A DNA stretch of 15,252 nucleotides from Candidatus Bathyarchaeota archaeon (GTDB lineage Archaea; Thermoproteota; Bathyarchaeia; TCS64): contig JAOZIG010000256.1 in the NCBI GenBank assembly GCA_026014515.1, forward strand, positions 1 to 15,252, given 5' to 3'. Both the position numbers and the translations under genes were made by a program. How positions within the stretch are numbered: the first letter of the stretch is position 1; the number at the start of each line of letters is the position of its first letter. Shown here piece by piece: positions 1 to 5,864 of the stretch. A model generated the notes under the pieces. That model saw nothing but the letters and a program-made list of their open reading frames with translations, had not been told where the DNA came from and did no database searches.

Positions 1-578
1 GCTCAGGGTGGCAGGGTCTCAACAAAGCCAATCAAAGAGCAGTCAAGAATATGTCCAAATACGGTCAGAAGTATATCCAGAAACGCTGGGTATCCGAGGA
101 ATGGGAAGCCCTGCGGACGCTATGGAAGGCACAGGCATCAGTACCTACTCCTGTGATTACTAATGATAACATCATACTGATGACCCTCATCGGAGACCCA
201 GAGACCCCAGCGCCGAAGCTCTCAGAGATACAGCTAACACGAGACCAGTGGGATGAGGCGTTCCATCAGGTAATGGACAACATCAGGATAATGACAAAGC
301 ACTATCTTGTGCACGGCGACCTGAGCCCATACAACCTCCTCTACTGGGACGACAAGGTGTGGGTTATCGACTTCCCTCAAGCTGTTGATCTTGAGAAGAA
401 CACCAATGGCGCTGAGTTGCTCTATCGTGACTTGAAGAACGTCTGTGATTTCTTTGAGCGACAAGGTGTTGTGCATGATCCAAGGATGTTGTTTAGGGAG
501 CTTCTGGGTATGGATTATGAGCGTGGCAAGACGTACCTTGAACTCCTTGTGCTGAACGGCGTAGAAAGAGAGGCATAA
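1..578 (+). CDS. RIO-family serine/threonine kinase, C-terminal part (5' end outside window)
   Basis: The reading frame is open to the left edge (first full codon at base 3), so the gene starts upstream and only its last 191 residues are here. Numbering from the Met codon at base 51, the hinge-like stretch VPTPV...LIGDPETPAPKL (31-57) is followed by the catalytic loop HGDLSPYN (88-95; Asp90 catalytic, Asn95 metal-binding) and the metal-binding IDFPQ (106-110; Asp107), then ELLYRDLKNVCDFF (122-135), a typical RIO C-terminal helix. The ATP-binding N-lobe would lie upstream. RIO kinases are ATPases/kinases; archaeal members act in ribosomal small-subunit maturation. The mix of a RIO1-like catalytic loop with a DFPQ motif, common in RIO2 and bacterial RIO proteins, makes the subfamily uncertain. 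The Met at 51 should not be taken as the start, because conserved-looking kinase sequence continues before it. Confidence 0.85.
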   Translation, partial: SGWQGLNKANQRAVKNMSKYGQKYIQKRWVSEEWEALRTLWKAQASVPTPVITNDNIILMTLIGDPETPAPKLSEIQLTRDQWDEAFHQVMDNIRIMTKHYLVHGDLSPYNLLYWDDKVWVIDFPQAVDLEKNTNGAELLYRDLKNVCDFFERQGVVHDPRMLFRELLGMDYERGKTYLELLVLNGVEREA

Positions 579-621
579 AGAGAAATACCCTGAGCCATAG
601 ATTCAGGCATTGGTGAAGCAA

Positions 622-909
622 ATGAAGTATGTTTATCTCAGTTATTTCAAAATGACACAGACAGCATTCCAGTCATTTCTAAAGGACGCATCAGTTGTCG
701 CCAACTGGATGGATAAAGTAAAGGCGATCTGCAAGAAGCACAAAGTGAACCTCATCATACTAGGCAGCCCCTACGGATTAGAGGAACAGCTTGTTGTTGG
801 AATAGAGACTGATCTAGCGGTGGACGAGTTCACGAAGATCAAGACCGAGCTATATCAGATCGATACAGGGTTCATCGAGTACTCCAAGACAACCATCATA
901 ATCCAATAA
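622..909 (+). CDS. Small conserved-looking protein of unknown function, 95 aa
   Basis: I do not recognise this family. The ATG at 622 is preferred over TTG 610 and GTG 613 because GGTGA (612-616), complementary to the archaeal 16S 3' end, lies five bases before it. The 95-residue product has no signal peptide or membrane segment. Its pattern is strand, helix with WMDKVKAICKKH, strand NLIILGSPYGLEEQLVVGIE, helix DEFTKIKTELYQI, then a final strand. This alternation, with a strand pair around a G-S-P-Y-G turn, resembles small ferredoxin-like-fold proteins such as GYD or Lrp-effector types, but that is inference from pattern only. It follows the kinase gene by 43 bases on the same strand and may be co-transcribed with it. 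Coding is supported by the SD spacing, a stop just before the next promoter and normal codon use. Confidence 0.7.
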   Translation: MKYVYLSYFKMTQTAFQSFLKDASVVANWMDKVKAICKKHKVNLIILGSPYGLEEQLVVGIETDLAVDEFTKIKTELYQIDTGFIEYSKTTIIIQ

Positions 910-925
910 CCAGTTTGTCGAGAGT

Positions 926-932
926 CTTTTAA
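926..932 (+). promoter_or_regulatory. TATA-like box for the AstE/AspA-type gene
   Basis: CTTTTAA lies 25-31 bases before the ATG at 957. That is the spacing expected if transcription starts at or next to the start codon (leaderless mRNA). No Shine-Dalgarno sequence precedes the ATG, which fits. Confidence 0.45.
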
Positions 933-956
933 CCCCACCAATGGGCATGTAAGAGT

Positions 957-1910
957 ATGCACACAATAAGGGTAGGCGATACAGTTGCTGCTCCGGGTGA
1001 GAAGAAACGTGGAACATTACAGGTTCCAGGGAACCATGACCCAGATTATAACCCGAAGATAATCATTGTCAATGGAGCTAAGGCTGGAAAGACACTTGTT
1101 ATAACGGGTGGCGTTCATGGCACCGAGTTCGCAAGCATAGAGGCGGTTACTCGTTTCGCTAACATGCTTGACCCAACAGAGATGAGCGGCTCAGTCATCG
1201 CTATCCCAGTTGCTAATGTGCCCCAGTTTAGGGAAAGAACCCAGTTCGTATGCCCGGTTGATGGCTTGAACCTCAACGACTCCTTCCCCGGGAAAAAGGA
1301 TGGTTCCTTCACAGAGCGACTTGCCTACGCGTTGTTTGATGTGATATGCCTTGGAGAGGCTTACATTGATTGTCATGGTGGAGACATCAACGAGGACATA
1401 CTGGGCTTCGTGGTAGCCGCAGACAGCGGCAACCCAGCATTAAACAACGCATCACTTGAACTAGCCCAGTGCTATAACACAGGTTTCATTCATTATTTCC
1501 CAGCTGAACCCGGGCTATCAATCTCCGCTCAAAAGCTTCTAGGCATCCCATCTATCATGCCCGAGGCTGGTACACCTTTCCCTGTGACTGAGGAGTCTGT
1601 GTTGTTTCACGTCGAGGGCTTGATGAACGTGCTCAGATACCTTGAGATCATTGAAGGCGAGGTAGTCCGTTACCAGAGCTTCGTCTCACCTGAACGCATC
1701 AAGCTCTACAGCAGCCACGATGGAGTATGGGAAAGCTACGTCGAGTTAAACCAACGAGTAGAGAAAGATGAACCAGTTGGTGCCGTGAAAAACCCTTTCG
1801 GTGATGTGCTTGAAGTAGTCAAGGCTCCAGAGAGGGGCATAATCGGGATGAAACGATGTTATTATTCTGTGAAAAACGGTGAGATGCTCGTCGTATTGAG
1901 CACATTCTAA
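957..1910 (+). CDS. Succinylglutamate desuccinylase/aspartoacylase-family (M14-like) zinc deacylase, 317 aa
   Basis: The protein belongs to the AstE/AspA group, zinc enzymes related to M14 carboxypeptidases that remove acyl groups from N-acyl amino acids or related small molecules. The zinc site is visible: His54 and Glu57 in GGVHGTEFASIE (HxxE), and His140 in YIDCHGGD. Glu202 in MPEAGT is the likely general base. GLNLND (103-108), preceded by CPVD, matches the substrate-binding loop seen in the family. The last 70 or so residues (SSHDGVWESYV...RVEKDEPVGAVKNPFGD) form the usual beta-rich C-terminal domain. Length is typical. There is no signal peptide, so it should be cytoplasmic. The substrate cannot be read from the sequence. 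Neighbouring peptide and amino-acid genes make an N-acyl amino acid or a small amide plausible. A G-rich element follows the stop codon. Confidence 0.88.
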   Translation: MHTIRVGDTVAAPGEKKRGTLQVPGNHDPDYNPKIIIVNGAKAGKTLVITGGVHGTEFASIEAVTRFANMLDPTEMSGSVIAIPVANVPQFRERTQFVCPVDGLNLNDSFPGKKDGSFTERLAYALFDVICLGEAYIDCHGGDINEDILGFVVAADSGNPALNNASLELAQCYNTGFIHYFPAEPGLSISAQKLLGIPSIMPEAGTPFPVTEESVLFHVEGLMNVLRYLEIIEGEVVRYQSFVSPERIKLYSSHDGVWESYVELNQRVEKDEPVGAVKNPFGDVLEVVKAPERGIIGMKRCYYSVKNGEMLVVLSTF

Positions 1911-1915
1911 AAGGT

Positions 1916-1934
1916 GGGGGGAGGGGGGGGTACC
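1916..1934 (+). repeat. G-tract element, copy 1 (G6-A-G8-TACC)
   Basis: Six Gs, one A, eight Gs and TACC begin six bases after the TAA of the deacylase gene. A near-identical element lies at 5715-5732, again just after a stop codon. The G-rich strand is the transcribed-sense strand, so the RNA would carry the G runs, which could form a quadruplex or pair with the CCCC at 1944-1947. Function is unknown; a 3'-end or termination signal is one possibility. Confidence 0.6.
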
Positions 1935-2061
1935 TCGATTAAGCCCCATTACCAATCATTATTCGTTAAGAAGCCCTGAAACGGCTCTGATAGGATTCTG
2001 ATCTATACCAAGACGCCGGCTAATCAATACCAAGAAAGGATAGCTCTACCTACCCATTTGC

Positions 2062-2068
2062 CTTTTAT
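2062..2068 (+). promoter_or_regulatory. TATA-like box for the flavoprotein-ferredoxin operon
   Basis: CTTTTAT lies 43-49 bases before the ATG at 2111. This would give a transcript with a short leader of roughly 20 bases carrying an SD-like GTGGT just before the start codon. The assignment rests on pattern and spacing only. Confidence 0.4.
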
Positions 2069-2110
2069 CCCATCATTTGCGCCATAGGGTAGCAAGTTTC
2101 AGTGGTAAAG

Positions 2111-3841
2111 ATGACGAAAACAATCAAGACAGACATTCTAGTGATAGGCGGCGGACTCAGCGGCTGCATGGCTGCTATCAACGCAGCAGACCACGGAGCC
2201 AAAGTAGCCATAATGGAGAAAAGCCACACCGAACGCAGTGGCGCAGCGGGAACCGGTAACGACCACTTCTGGTTTTATGATCCTGAGATACATGAGCCAA
2301 GGGGCTGGACCATACCAGACATGGTACGAGACATCGCCTTCGACGGTGAATATGGTAAAACCAAAGGGGGACTCATGGACCAAGAGCTACTCGAAATCGT
2401 AGCAGAGGGCACAAAGGCAGCAGTTGACCGCCTTGAGTCATGGGGCGTCCAGTTCAAGTACGATAAAATCTATCCATGGAACCTCCAATACGATACCCCA
2501 GAGGGCGAGAAAAAGTACAGGATCGTGCCCCAGTTCCAATCAGAATGGGATACACTGAACTATGATGGACGAGACATCAAGCACCGCCTCACCGAACAAT
2601 GCCTGAAACGCGGAGTCAATATATTCAACAGGGTAGCAGGCACAGGGCTACTCACACAGGATGGACGAGTCATCGGAGCCACAGGAGTAAACATGAGAAC
2701 AGGTGAGTTCCATGTCTTCCAAGCCAAGGCAGTCATCCTAGCCACTGGGATGGACCAGTGGAGACTCTTCAAGCCAAGAAACGGCAACTGGTTCAACAGC
2801 CAGAGCCCACCATACATCACCGGTGACGGTGAAGCCATGGCGATAAGGGCTGGAGCCGAGGTCTTCATACTACAAGCAGTAAAAACACAGCACAACGGTT
2901 TCCAGTACTGGAGAAACATAATGAGAAGCAGCCCAGCAGCAACCACATGCTACCCAGCGGGAAGACTCGTGAACGCTGAGCGTGAGGTCATGATCAAGCA
3001 CCCGGCTGCCCGTGAACCCATGAGAAAGTATCGTCAAAACGTCGAGGACAGCGTAGCCGAGGGTAAGACTCCTTTCTATCTTGACTGGACTGATGCAGAG
3101 GAAGAGGAGATACAGTACGCTTTGTGGGCGTATGGAAACGAGGGACTCTGCTGGGCTCTACGTGAGATAATGAAAGACCTTGACATCGATTTCAGAACAC
3201 ATATGATCGAGCTAGAGCTTGAGGAACCCGGAAGACCAACAGGAGGATTCCTAGCCCCCCTAGTAGACCTAGACCTACGCACCAGTCTAGATGGCTTATT
3301 CGCGTGTAGCCCCATCCAGTTCGCTGGTGAGGTTGCAGCCCCCACCTACACGGTGCTTGGCTGGAGATCAGGGGAGAAAGCAGCTGAGTTCGTCAAAGAT
3401 GTGCCTGACGCTGAGCTTAACGCTGAGCAGGTGGCGTCTGAGGAGAAAAGAGTCCTTGAGCCCATTAATGTTGATGAGGGTAGGACTTGGCAAGAGGTTA
3501 ACGAGGAGCTTAACCAGATCATGGAGGAGTACAAGAAGTACGTGGCTGGGTTCAATCCCCCCGGTAAAAAGGACAAGATGAGCCTCATCGGTCTACAGAA
3601 CACCTTGGACTTGCTTGGGAAGCTCAAAATGGTCAAGATGAAGGCAAACGACCCCCATGAACTCGTCAGATGCAACGAGGTGATGAACCTCATCGACGTT
3701 GGAATACTCATGGTCAAGGCAGCCTTTGAGCCGGACCAGTTCAAACGTGGTTCATGGTTCCTCGGCAAAATCGAGGACGGAGAAGCCAAGTTCAGGCTGG
3801 AGCCGATTCGCATCAAATACCCATCAAAGGAGGACCAGTAA
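2111..3841 (+). CDS. FAD-dependent oxidoreductase, AprA/FrdA-like flavoprotein subunit, 576 aa
   Basis: The N-terminus has a dinucleotide-binding fold: DILVIGGGLSGC (8-19), with Glu36 in IMEKS to bind ribose. ERSGAAGTGNDHFW (41-54) matches the FAD-contact loop of the fumarate reductase/APS reductase family. Later come AVILATGMDQW, GDGEAMAIRAGAEV and the C-terminal FAD region TSLDGLFACSP...GWRSGEKAAEFV. The order resembles adenylylsulfate reductase alpha (AprA) more than quinone-linked FrdA, and the next gene encodes an AprB-like ferredoxin. Membrane anchors are lacking, so the pair is probably cytosolic. The gene is not called APS reductase: it is shorter than typical AprA and no sulfate-activation genes are nearby. 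The electron partner is the following ferredoxin; the organic or inorganic substrate is unknown. ATG 2111 is chosen over GTG 2102 because the SD-like GTGGT precedes it. The stop overlaps the next ATG by one base (TAATG). Confidence 0.85.
   Translation: MTKTIKTDILVIGGGLSGCMAAINAADHGAKVAIMEKSHTERSGAAGTGNDHFWFYDPEIHEPRGWTIPDMVRDIAFDGEYGKTKGGLMDQELLEIVAEGTKAAVDRLESWGVQFKYDKIYPWNLQYDTPEGEKKYRIVPQFQSEWDTLNYDGRDIKHRLTEQCLKRGVNIFNRVAGTGLLTQDGRVIGATGVNMRTGEFHVFQAKAVILATGMDQWRLFKPRNGNWFNSQSPPYITGDGEAMAIRAGAEVFILQAVKTQHNGFQYWRNIMRSSPAATTCYPAGRLVNAEREVMIKHPAAREPMRKYRQNVEDSVAEGKTPFYLDWTDAEEEEIQYALWAYGNEGLCWALREIMKDLDIDFRTHMIELELEEPGRPTGGFLAPLVDLDLRTSLDGLFACSPIQFAGEVAAPTYTVLGWRSGEKAAEFVKDVPDAELNAEQVASEEKRVLEPINVDEGRTWQEVNEELNQIMEEYKKYVAGFNPPGKKDKMSLIGLQNTLDLLGKLKMVKMKANDPHELVRCNEVMNLIDVGILMVKAAFEPDQFKRGSWFLGKIEDGEAKFRLEPIRIKYPSKEDQ
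3829..3833 (+). promoter_or_regulatory. Strong ribosome binding site GGAGG for the ferredoxin gene
   Basis: GGAGG ends seven bases before the ATG at 3841, inside the end of the flavoprotein gene. It fixes the ferredoxin start at 3841 and argues against the in-frame extension reaching back to 3754, which would overlap the flavoprotein gene by about 90 bases. Confidence 0.75.
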
Positions 3842-4053
3842 TGCCACCCAAGTTTAACGAGAACTGCATCAGCTGCTTCAAATGCGTCGAGATATGCCCC
3901 GGAGACTGCCTAAGAGAAGGACCAACTGGACCAGTAGTTGCCTACCCTGATGAGTGCTGGCACTGCGGAGCATGCATGATGGACTGCCCATCTGAAGCCA
4001 TCAGACTAGACTTACCGATTTGGATGCGACCAGTCGCAAAGAAAATCAAGTAG
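3841..4053 (+). CDS. 2[4Fe-4S] ferredoxin, AprB-like partner of the flavoprotein, 70 aa
   Basis: Two complete cluster motifs are present: Cys9, 12, 15, 19 (CxxCxxCxxxCP) and Cys39, 42, 45, 49 (CxxCxxCxxxCP), plus an extra Cys23. The first cluster Cys set lies near the N-terminus, and the second motif begins YPDECWHCGAC, which resembles the cluster II region of APS reductase beta subunits. The protein stops soon after (DLPIWMRPVAKKIK) and lacks the long C-terminal tail that wraps AprA in true AprB. It should pass electrons between the upstream flavoprotein and an unseen soluble carrier. Translational coupling is shown by the TAATG overlap and the strong SD. A basic C-terminus (KKIK) could help docking. 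Recognition as a dicluster ferredoxin is certain; its partner is inferred from the operon. Confidence 0.92.
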   Translation: MPPKFNENCISCFKCVEICPGDCLREGPTGPVVAYPDECWHCGACMMDCPSEAIRLDLPIWMRPVAKKIK

Positions 4054-4064
4054 GGTGCATCCTT

Positions 4065-4112
4065 ACTCATCAATAATGACTATACTGTCATAGTCTACAA
4101 TTGATGGTGAGT
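4065..4112 (+). terminator. Long imperfect hairpin downstream of the ferredoxin gene, possible terminator
   Basis: Three nested arms pair: ACTCA 4065-4069 with TGAGT 4108-4112, TCAAT 4070-4074 with ATTGA 4100-4104, and GACTAT 4078-4083 with ATAGTC 4090-4095, around a six-base loop ACTGTC. That is 16 base pairs with small internal bulges, starting 12 bases after the ferredoxin stop. No T run follows directly on the plus strand, so processing or mRNA protection is as likely as termination. Confidence 0.45.
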
Positions 4113-4136
4113 CAACTCTCAATCCTACTATTCCAA

Positions 4137-4316
4137 TTATAAAAAGTCCAATCTAGGTATAGTAAAGTAATAAAATAACACCAATATGAGAAAACTGACA
4201 ATTATTATCACAATCAACCGAATAAATTTACCAAATCTCCACATATGACCTGTTAATACTAAAAGAAGCAGCAAGAATAAGGGAAATGCGAGTCGAATAT
4301 AATATGGCAAGATCAT
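4137..4316 (-). CDS. Possible small two-helix membrane protein, 59 aa (doubtful)
   Basis: From the ATG at 4316 (a TTG two codons earlier, at 4322, is also possible) the frame encodes two hydrophobic segments: roughly residues 6-22 (YIRLAFPLFLLLLLVLT) and 34-52 (LIVIIIVSFLILVLFYYFT), joined by a basic loop RFGKFIR. The arrangement looks like a small integral membrane protein. Against it, AT-rich DNA often gives hydrophobic frames by chance, no SD is visible, and the TATA-like TTTAAATAA at 4331-4339 is too close to the start for a leaderless transcript from this ATG. If real, it converges on the ferredoxin gene, with the 4065-4112 hairpin between the two stops. Confidence 0.25.
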   Translation of the reverse strand: MILPYYIRLAFPLFLLLLLVLTGHMWRFGKFIRLIVIIIVSFLILVLFYYFTIPRLDFL

Positions 4317-4460
4317 GTGCAAGAAATAGTTTATTTAAAAATAATTCAGGTGTTACTTTTTCATACAATAACATTATTCATAGAAATATTATCTGATTGT
4401 GTTGATAGCAATCCATATTCAATATCCGTTGATATAAATGAAATAAAATTCCACTCTATT

Positions 4461-4467
4461 TCTTATA
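4461..4467 (+). promoter_or_regulatory. TATA-like box for the MFS transporter gene
   Basis: TCTTATA lies 23-29 bases before the ATG at 4490, the spacing for a leaderless archaeal transcript. No SD is seen before the ATG. Confidence 0.4.
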
Positions 4468-4489
4468 GAAGATTAGCTCACGGTTTTGT

Positions 4490-5713
4490 ATGGAGAGCCA
4501 AGAGCCAGATAACTTACAGAGCACTTTCATCGCCTTGATATTGATTGGTTTCTTCGCAAGACTCAGCTACGGTATGGCGAGAACCCCGTTACTAGCCTTG
4601 TTTGCTCAGAGTCTCGGAGCATCATCAACATACATCGGTCTGGTTGTCGGAATGTCAACGGTCACAGGCATCTTCTTCAAGGCTCCAGCGGGTACGTTGT
4701 CTGATCTTTATGGGCGTAGAAGGATACTCTTTGTCGCTACATTGATCTTTGGTTTGATGCCATTCACGTATTATCTTGTCAGCGACTACAAGTTGTTGAT
4801 TATCATCAGGTTCTTCCACGGATTCGCCACCGCCATCTACGGACCAGTAGCCATGGCGGTAATCATGGATATAGCAGGCGACAAGAAAGGACAACTAGTC
4901 GGCACCTATAGCTCAGCGGGGCTCATAGGAGGATTGATCGCAGCACCATTCTCAGGGTGGATGCTAAACTACCTCGGCGGCGAATCACCAGACCTAGGCG
5001 TCTATAGAACGATGTATCTGATGATCGGCTGCCTCGGCAGCATTACCATCGTGATGGCTTTGCTTCTCTGGAACAGGATACCGGGAGCACGATCCACTGA
5101 ACCAGTCACCTTTTCAGCGGTCTACAAAAAGTTCAGACACGACGTATGGACCGTACTAACAGACACACAGGTACTCCTCACAAGTAGCATGGAAGGAGTA
5201 CAGAACCTAACAGTGGGAGCCCTCGAAGCATTCCTCCCAATATACGTCACAACCACAGCGGGATTAACAAGCTTCCACGCTGGTGTCCTCTGGGGAGCCC
5301 AGTTGATAGTACTAGCGTTTGTCAGACCCGTCATGGGGCGGATAAGCGATCAAAGGGGAAGAAAACCAATCATCACCCTTGGGATGATCATCTGCATGGT
5401 AACCTTCATGCTCTACCCATACCTCACATCATTCCCAACGCTAATCGCGTTAACAGCCATATTCGGCATAGGAGAATCCATGGTCACATCAAGCACAGCA
5501 GCCATGGTAGCCGAACAAACAAAAGCAAGCGGATACGGCACAAGCATGGGTGTCTTCGGCAGCCTCTGGGATGTAGGCCACGCCTCAGGACCAATACTGA
5601 CTGGAGTGCTTCTGAGCCGGGTCTCGTATAACCAGACATTCATGGTAATCACCGCCATACTGCTTGCCGCAACAATTCTTTTCCAAGTCAAGGTAAAAGA
5701 GCCAAGAAAATAA
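4490..5713 (+). CDS. Major facilitator superfamily transporter, 407 aa
   Basis: The protein has the length and hydrophobic pattern of a 12-helix MFS permease in two halves. The MFS signature (motif A) appears after helix 2 as GTLSDLYGRRR (68-78) and in degenerate form in the second half as GRISDQRGRK (283-292). A hydrophilic linker of about 40 residues (198-240) separates the halves. The first hydrophobic segments are near residues 11-40, 48-68, 78-97, 101-127, 136-160 and 173-194. Proline- and glycine-rich TM5 (AGLIGGLIAAPFSGWML) resembles drug/proton antiporter-type members, but substrate and direction cannot be told. It lies between the flavoprotein-ferredoxin unit and the AOR unit and has its own likely promoter, so a link with either is only suggested. 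ATG 4490 is chosen from the TATA spacing. A G-rich element follows the stop. Confidence 0.88.
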   Translation: MESQEPDNLQSTFIALILIGFFARLSYGMARTPLLALFAQSLGASSTYIGLVVGMSTVTGIFFKAPAGTLSDLYGRRRILFVATLIFGLMPFTYYLVSDYKLLIIIRFFHGFATAIYGPVAMAVIMDIAGDKKGQLVGTYSSAGLIGGLIAAPFSGWMLNYLGGESPDLGVYRTMYLMIGCLGSITIVMALLLWNRIPGARSTEPVTFSAVYKKFRHDVWTVLTDTQVLLTSSMEGVQNLTVGALEAFLPIYVTTTAGLTSFHAGVLWGAQLIVLAFVRPVMGRISDQRGRKPIITLGMIICMVTFMLYPYLTSFPTLIALTAIFGIGESMVTSSTAAMVAEQTKASGYGTSMGVFGSLWDVGHASGPILTGVLLSRVSYNQTFMVITAILLAATILFQVKVKEPRK

Positions 5714-5714
5714 A

Positions 5715-5732
5715 GGGGGGAGGGGGGGTACC
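5715..5732 (+). repeat. G-tract element, copy 2 (G6-A-G7-TACC)
   Basis: Six Gs, one A, seven Gs and TACC start two bases after the TAA of the transporter gene. This matches the element at 1916-1934 except for one G in the second run. Here it runs on into CCC, so AGGGGG (5721-5726) can pair with CCCCCT (5731-5736) around the tetraloop GGTA, giving a very stable short hairpin right after the stop codon. Confidence 0.6.
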
Positions 5733-5741
5733 CCCTGATAA

Positions 5742-5774
5742 GGCTGGAAGCGGCTTATTTCCGCTAAACCAGCC
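5742..5774 (+). terminator. Stem-loop between convergent genes, likely 3'-end signal
   Basis: GGCTGG (5742-5747) pairs with CCAGCC (5769-5774), and AGCGG (5749-5753) with CCGCT (5761-5765), around the loop CTTATTT. One A on the left and AAA on the right are unpaired. The 11-pair hairpin sits 28 bases after the transporter stop in a gap between convergent genes, where terminators are expected. No T run follows on the plus strand. Confidence 0.5.
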
Positions 5775-5793
5775 CCAGAACAGCCCAGAACAG
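5774..5793. repeat. Exact tandem repeat, two copies of a 10-bp unit
   Basis: CCCAGAACAG occurs twice back to back (5774-5783 and 5784-5793), touching the right arm of the 5742-5774 hairpin. No further copies are seen. It could be a small slippage duplication or a binding site. Confidence 0.75.
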
Positions 5794-5807
5794 TCTTCAA
5801 TAAGTGT

Positions 5808-5833
5808 AAAAAACCGTCACCTTAACGGGTTTT
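5808..5833 (-). terminator. Stem-loop with T run, likely terminator of the AOR operon
   Basis: On the minus strand, AAAACCCGT (5833-5825) pairs with ACGGTTTT (5817-5810), one base bulged, around a seven-base loop, and the stem runs into six Ts (5813-5808). It begins about 30 bases after the AOR stop codon at 5865. Because the plus strand also ends the stem in TTTT, it could act in both directions and serve the transporter gene as well. Confidence 0.5.
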
Positions 5834-5864
5834 AAACGACAAAAAGTGCATCAATAAGAAGAAA

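Larger units (their letters stand above)
4054..4489. other. AT-rich spacer with no convincing gene
   Basis: This 436-base stretch is clearly richer in A and T than its surroundings. It holds a long imperfect hairpin (4065-4112), one doubtful minus-strand two-helix membrane ORF (4137-4316) and, at its right end, the TATA-like box for the transporter gene. A plus-strand frame from GTG 4317 that runs into the transporter gene lacks an SD and recognisable motifs. The composition break could mark a decayed gene or acquired DNA, but no family is recognisable. Confidence 0.6.

Noticed and set aside
589..607. Short inverted repeat CCTGA/TCAGG between the kinase and the small gene
   Set aside because: Only five base pairs with a nine-base loop and no T run; expected by chance.
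2560..2946. 128-residue minus-strand frame inside the flavoprotein gene
   Set aside because: Antisense shadow of conserved FAD-protein sequence; no recognisable domain.
3346..3816. 156-residue open frame on the minus strand inside the flavoprotein gene
   Set aside because: Serine- and leucine-rich shadow frame antisense to a clear gene, with no motif.
3754..3840. In-frame upstream extension of the ferredoxin gene
   Set aside because: It lies in the end of the flavoprotein gene, and GGAGG seven bases before ATG 3841 marks the true start.
2111..4053. Calling the pair dissimilatory APS reductase (aprAB)
   Set aside because: Only distant resemblance, short subunits, and no sulfate adenylyltransferase or Qmo genes in view.
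4317..4538. Plus-strand open frame from GTG 4317 running into the transporter gene
   Set aside because: GTG start without SD, AT-rich random-looking product, and out-of-frame overlap with the start of the MFS gene.
5774..5793. Tandem 10-bp repeat as a CRISPR or origin element
   Set aside because: Only two copies with no spacers and no cas or replication gene nearby.
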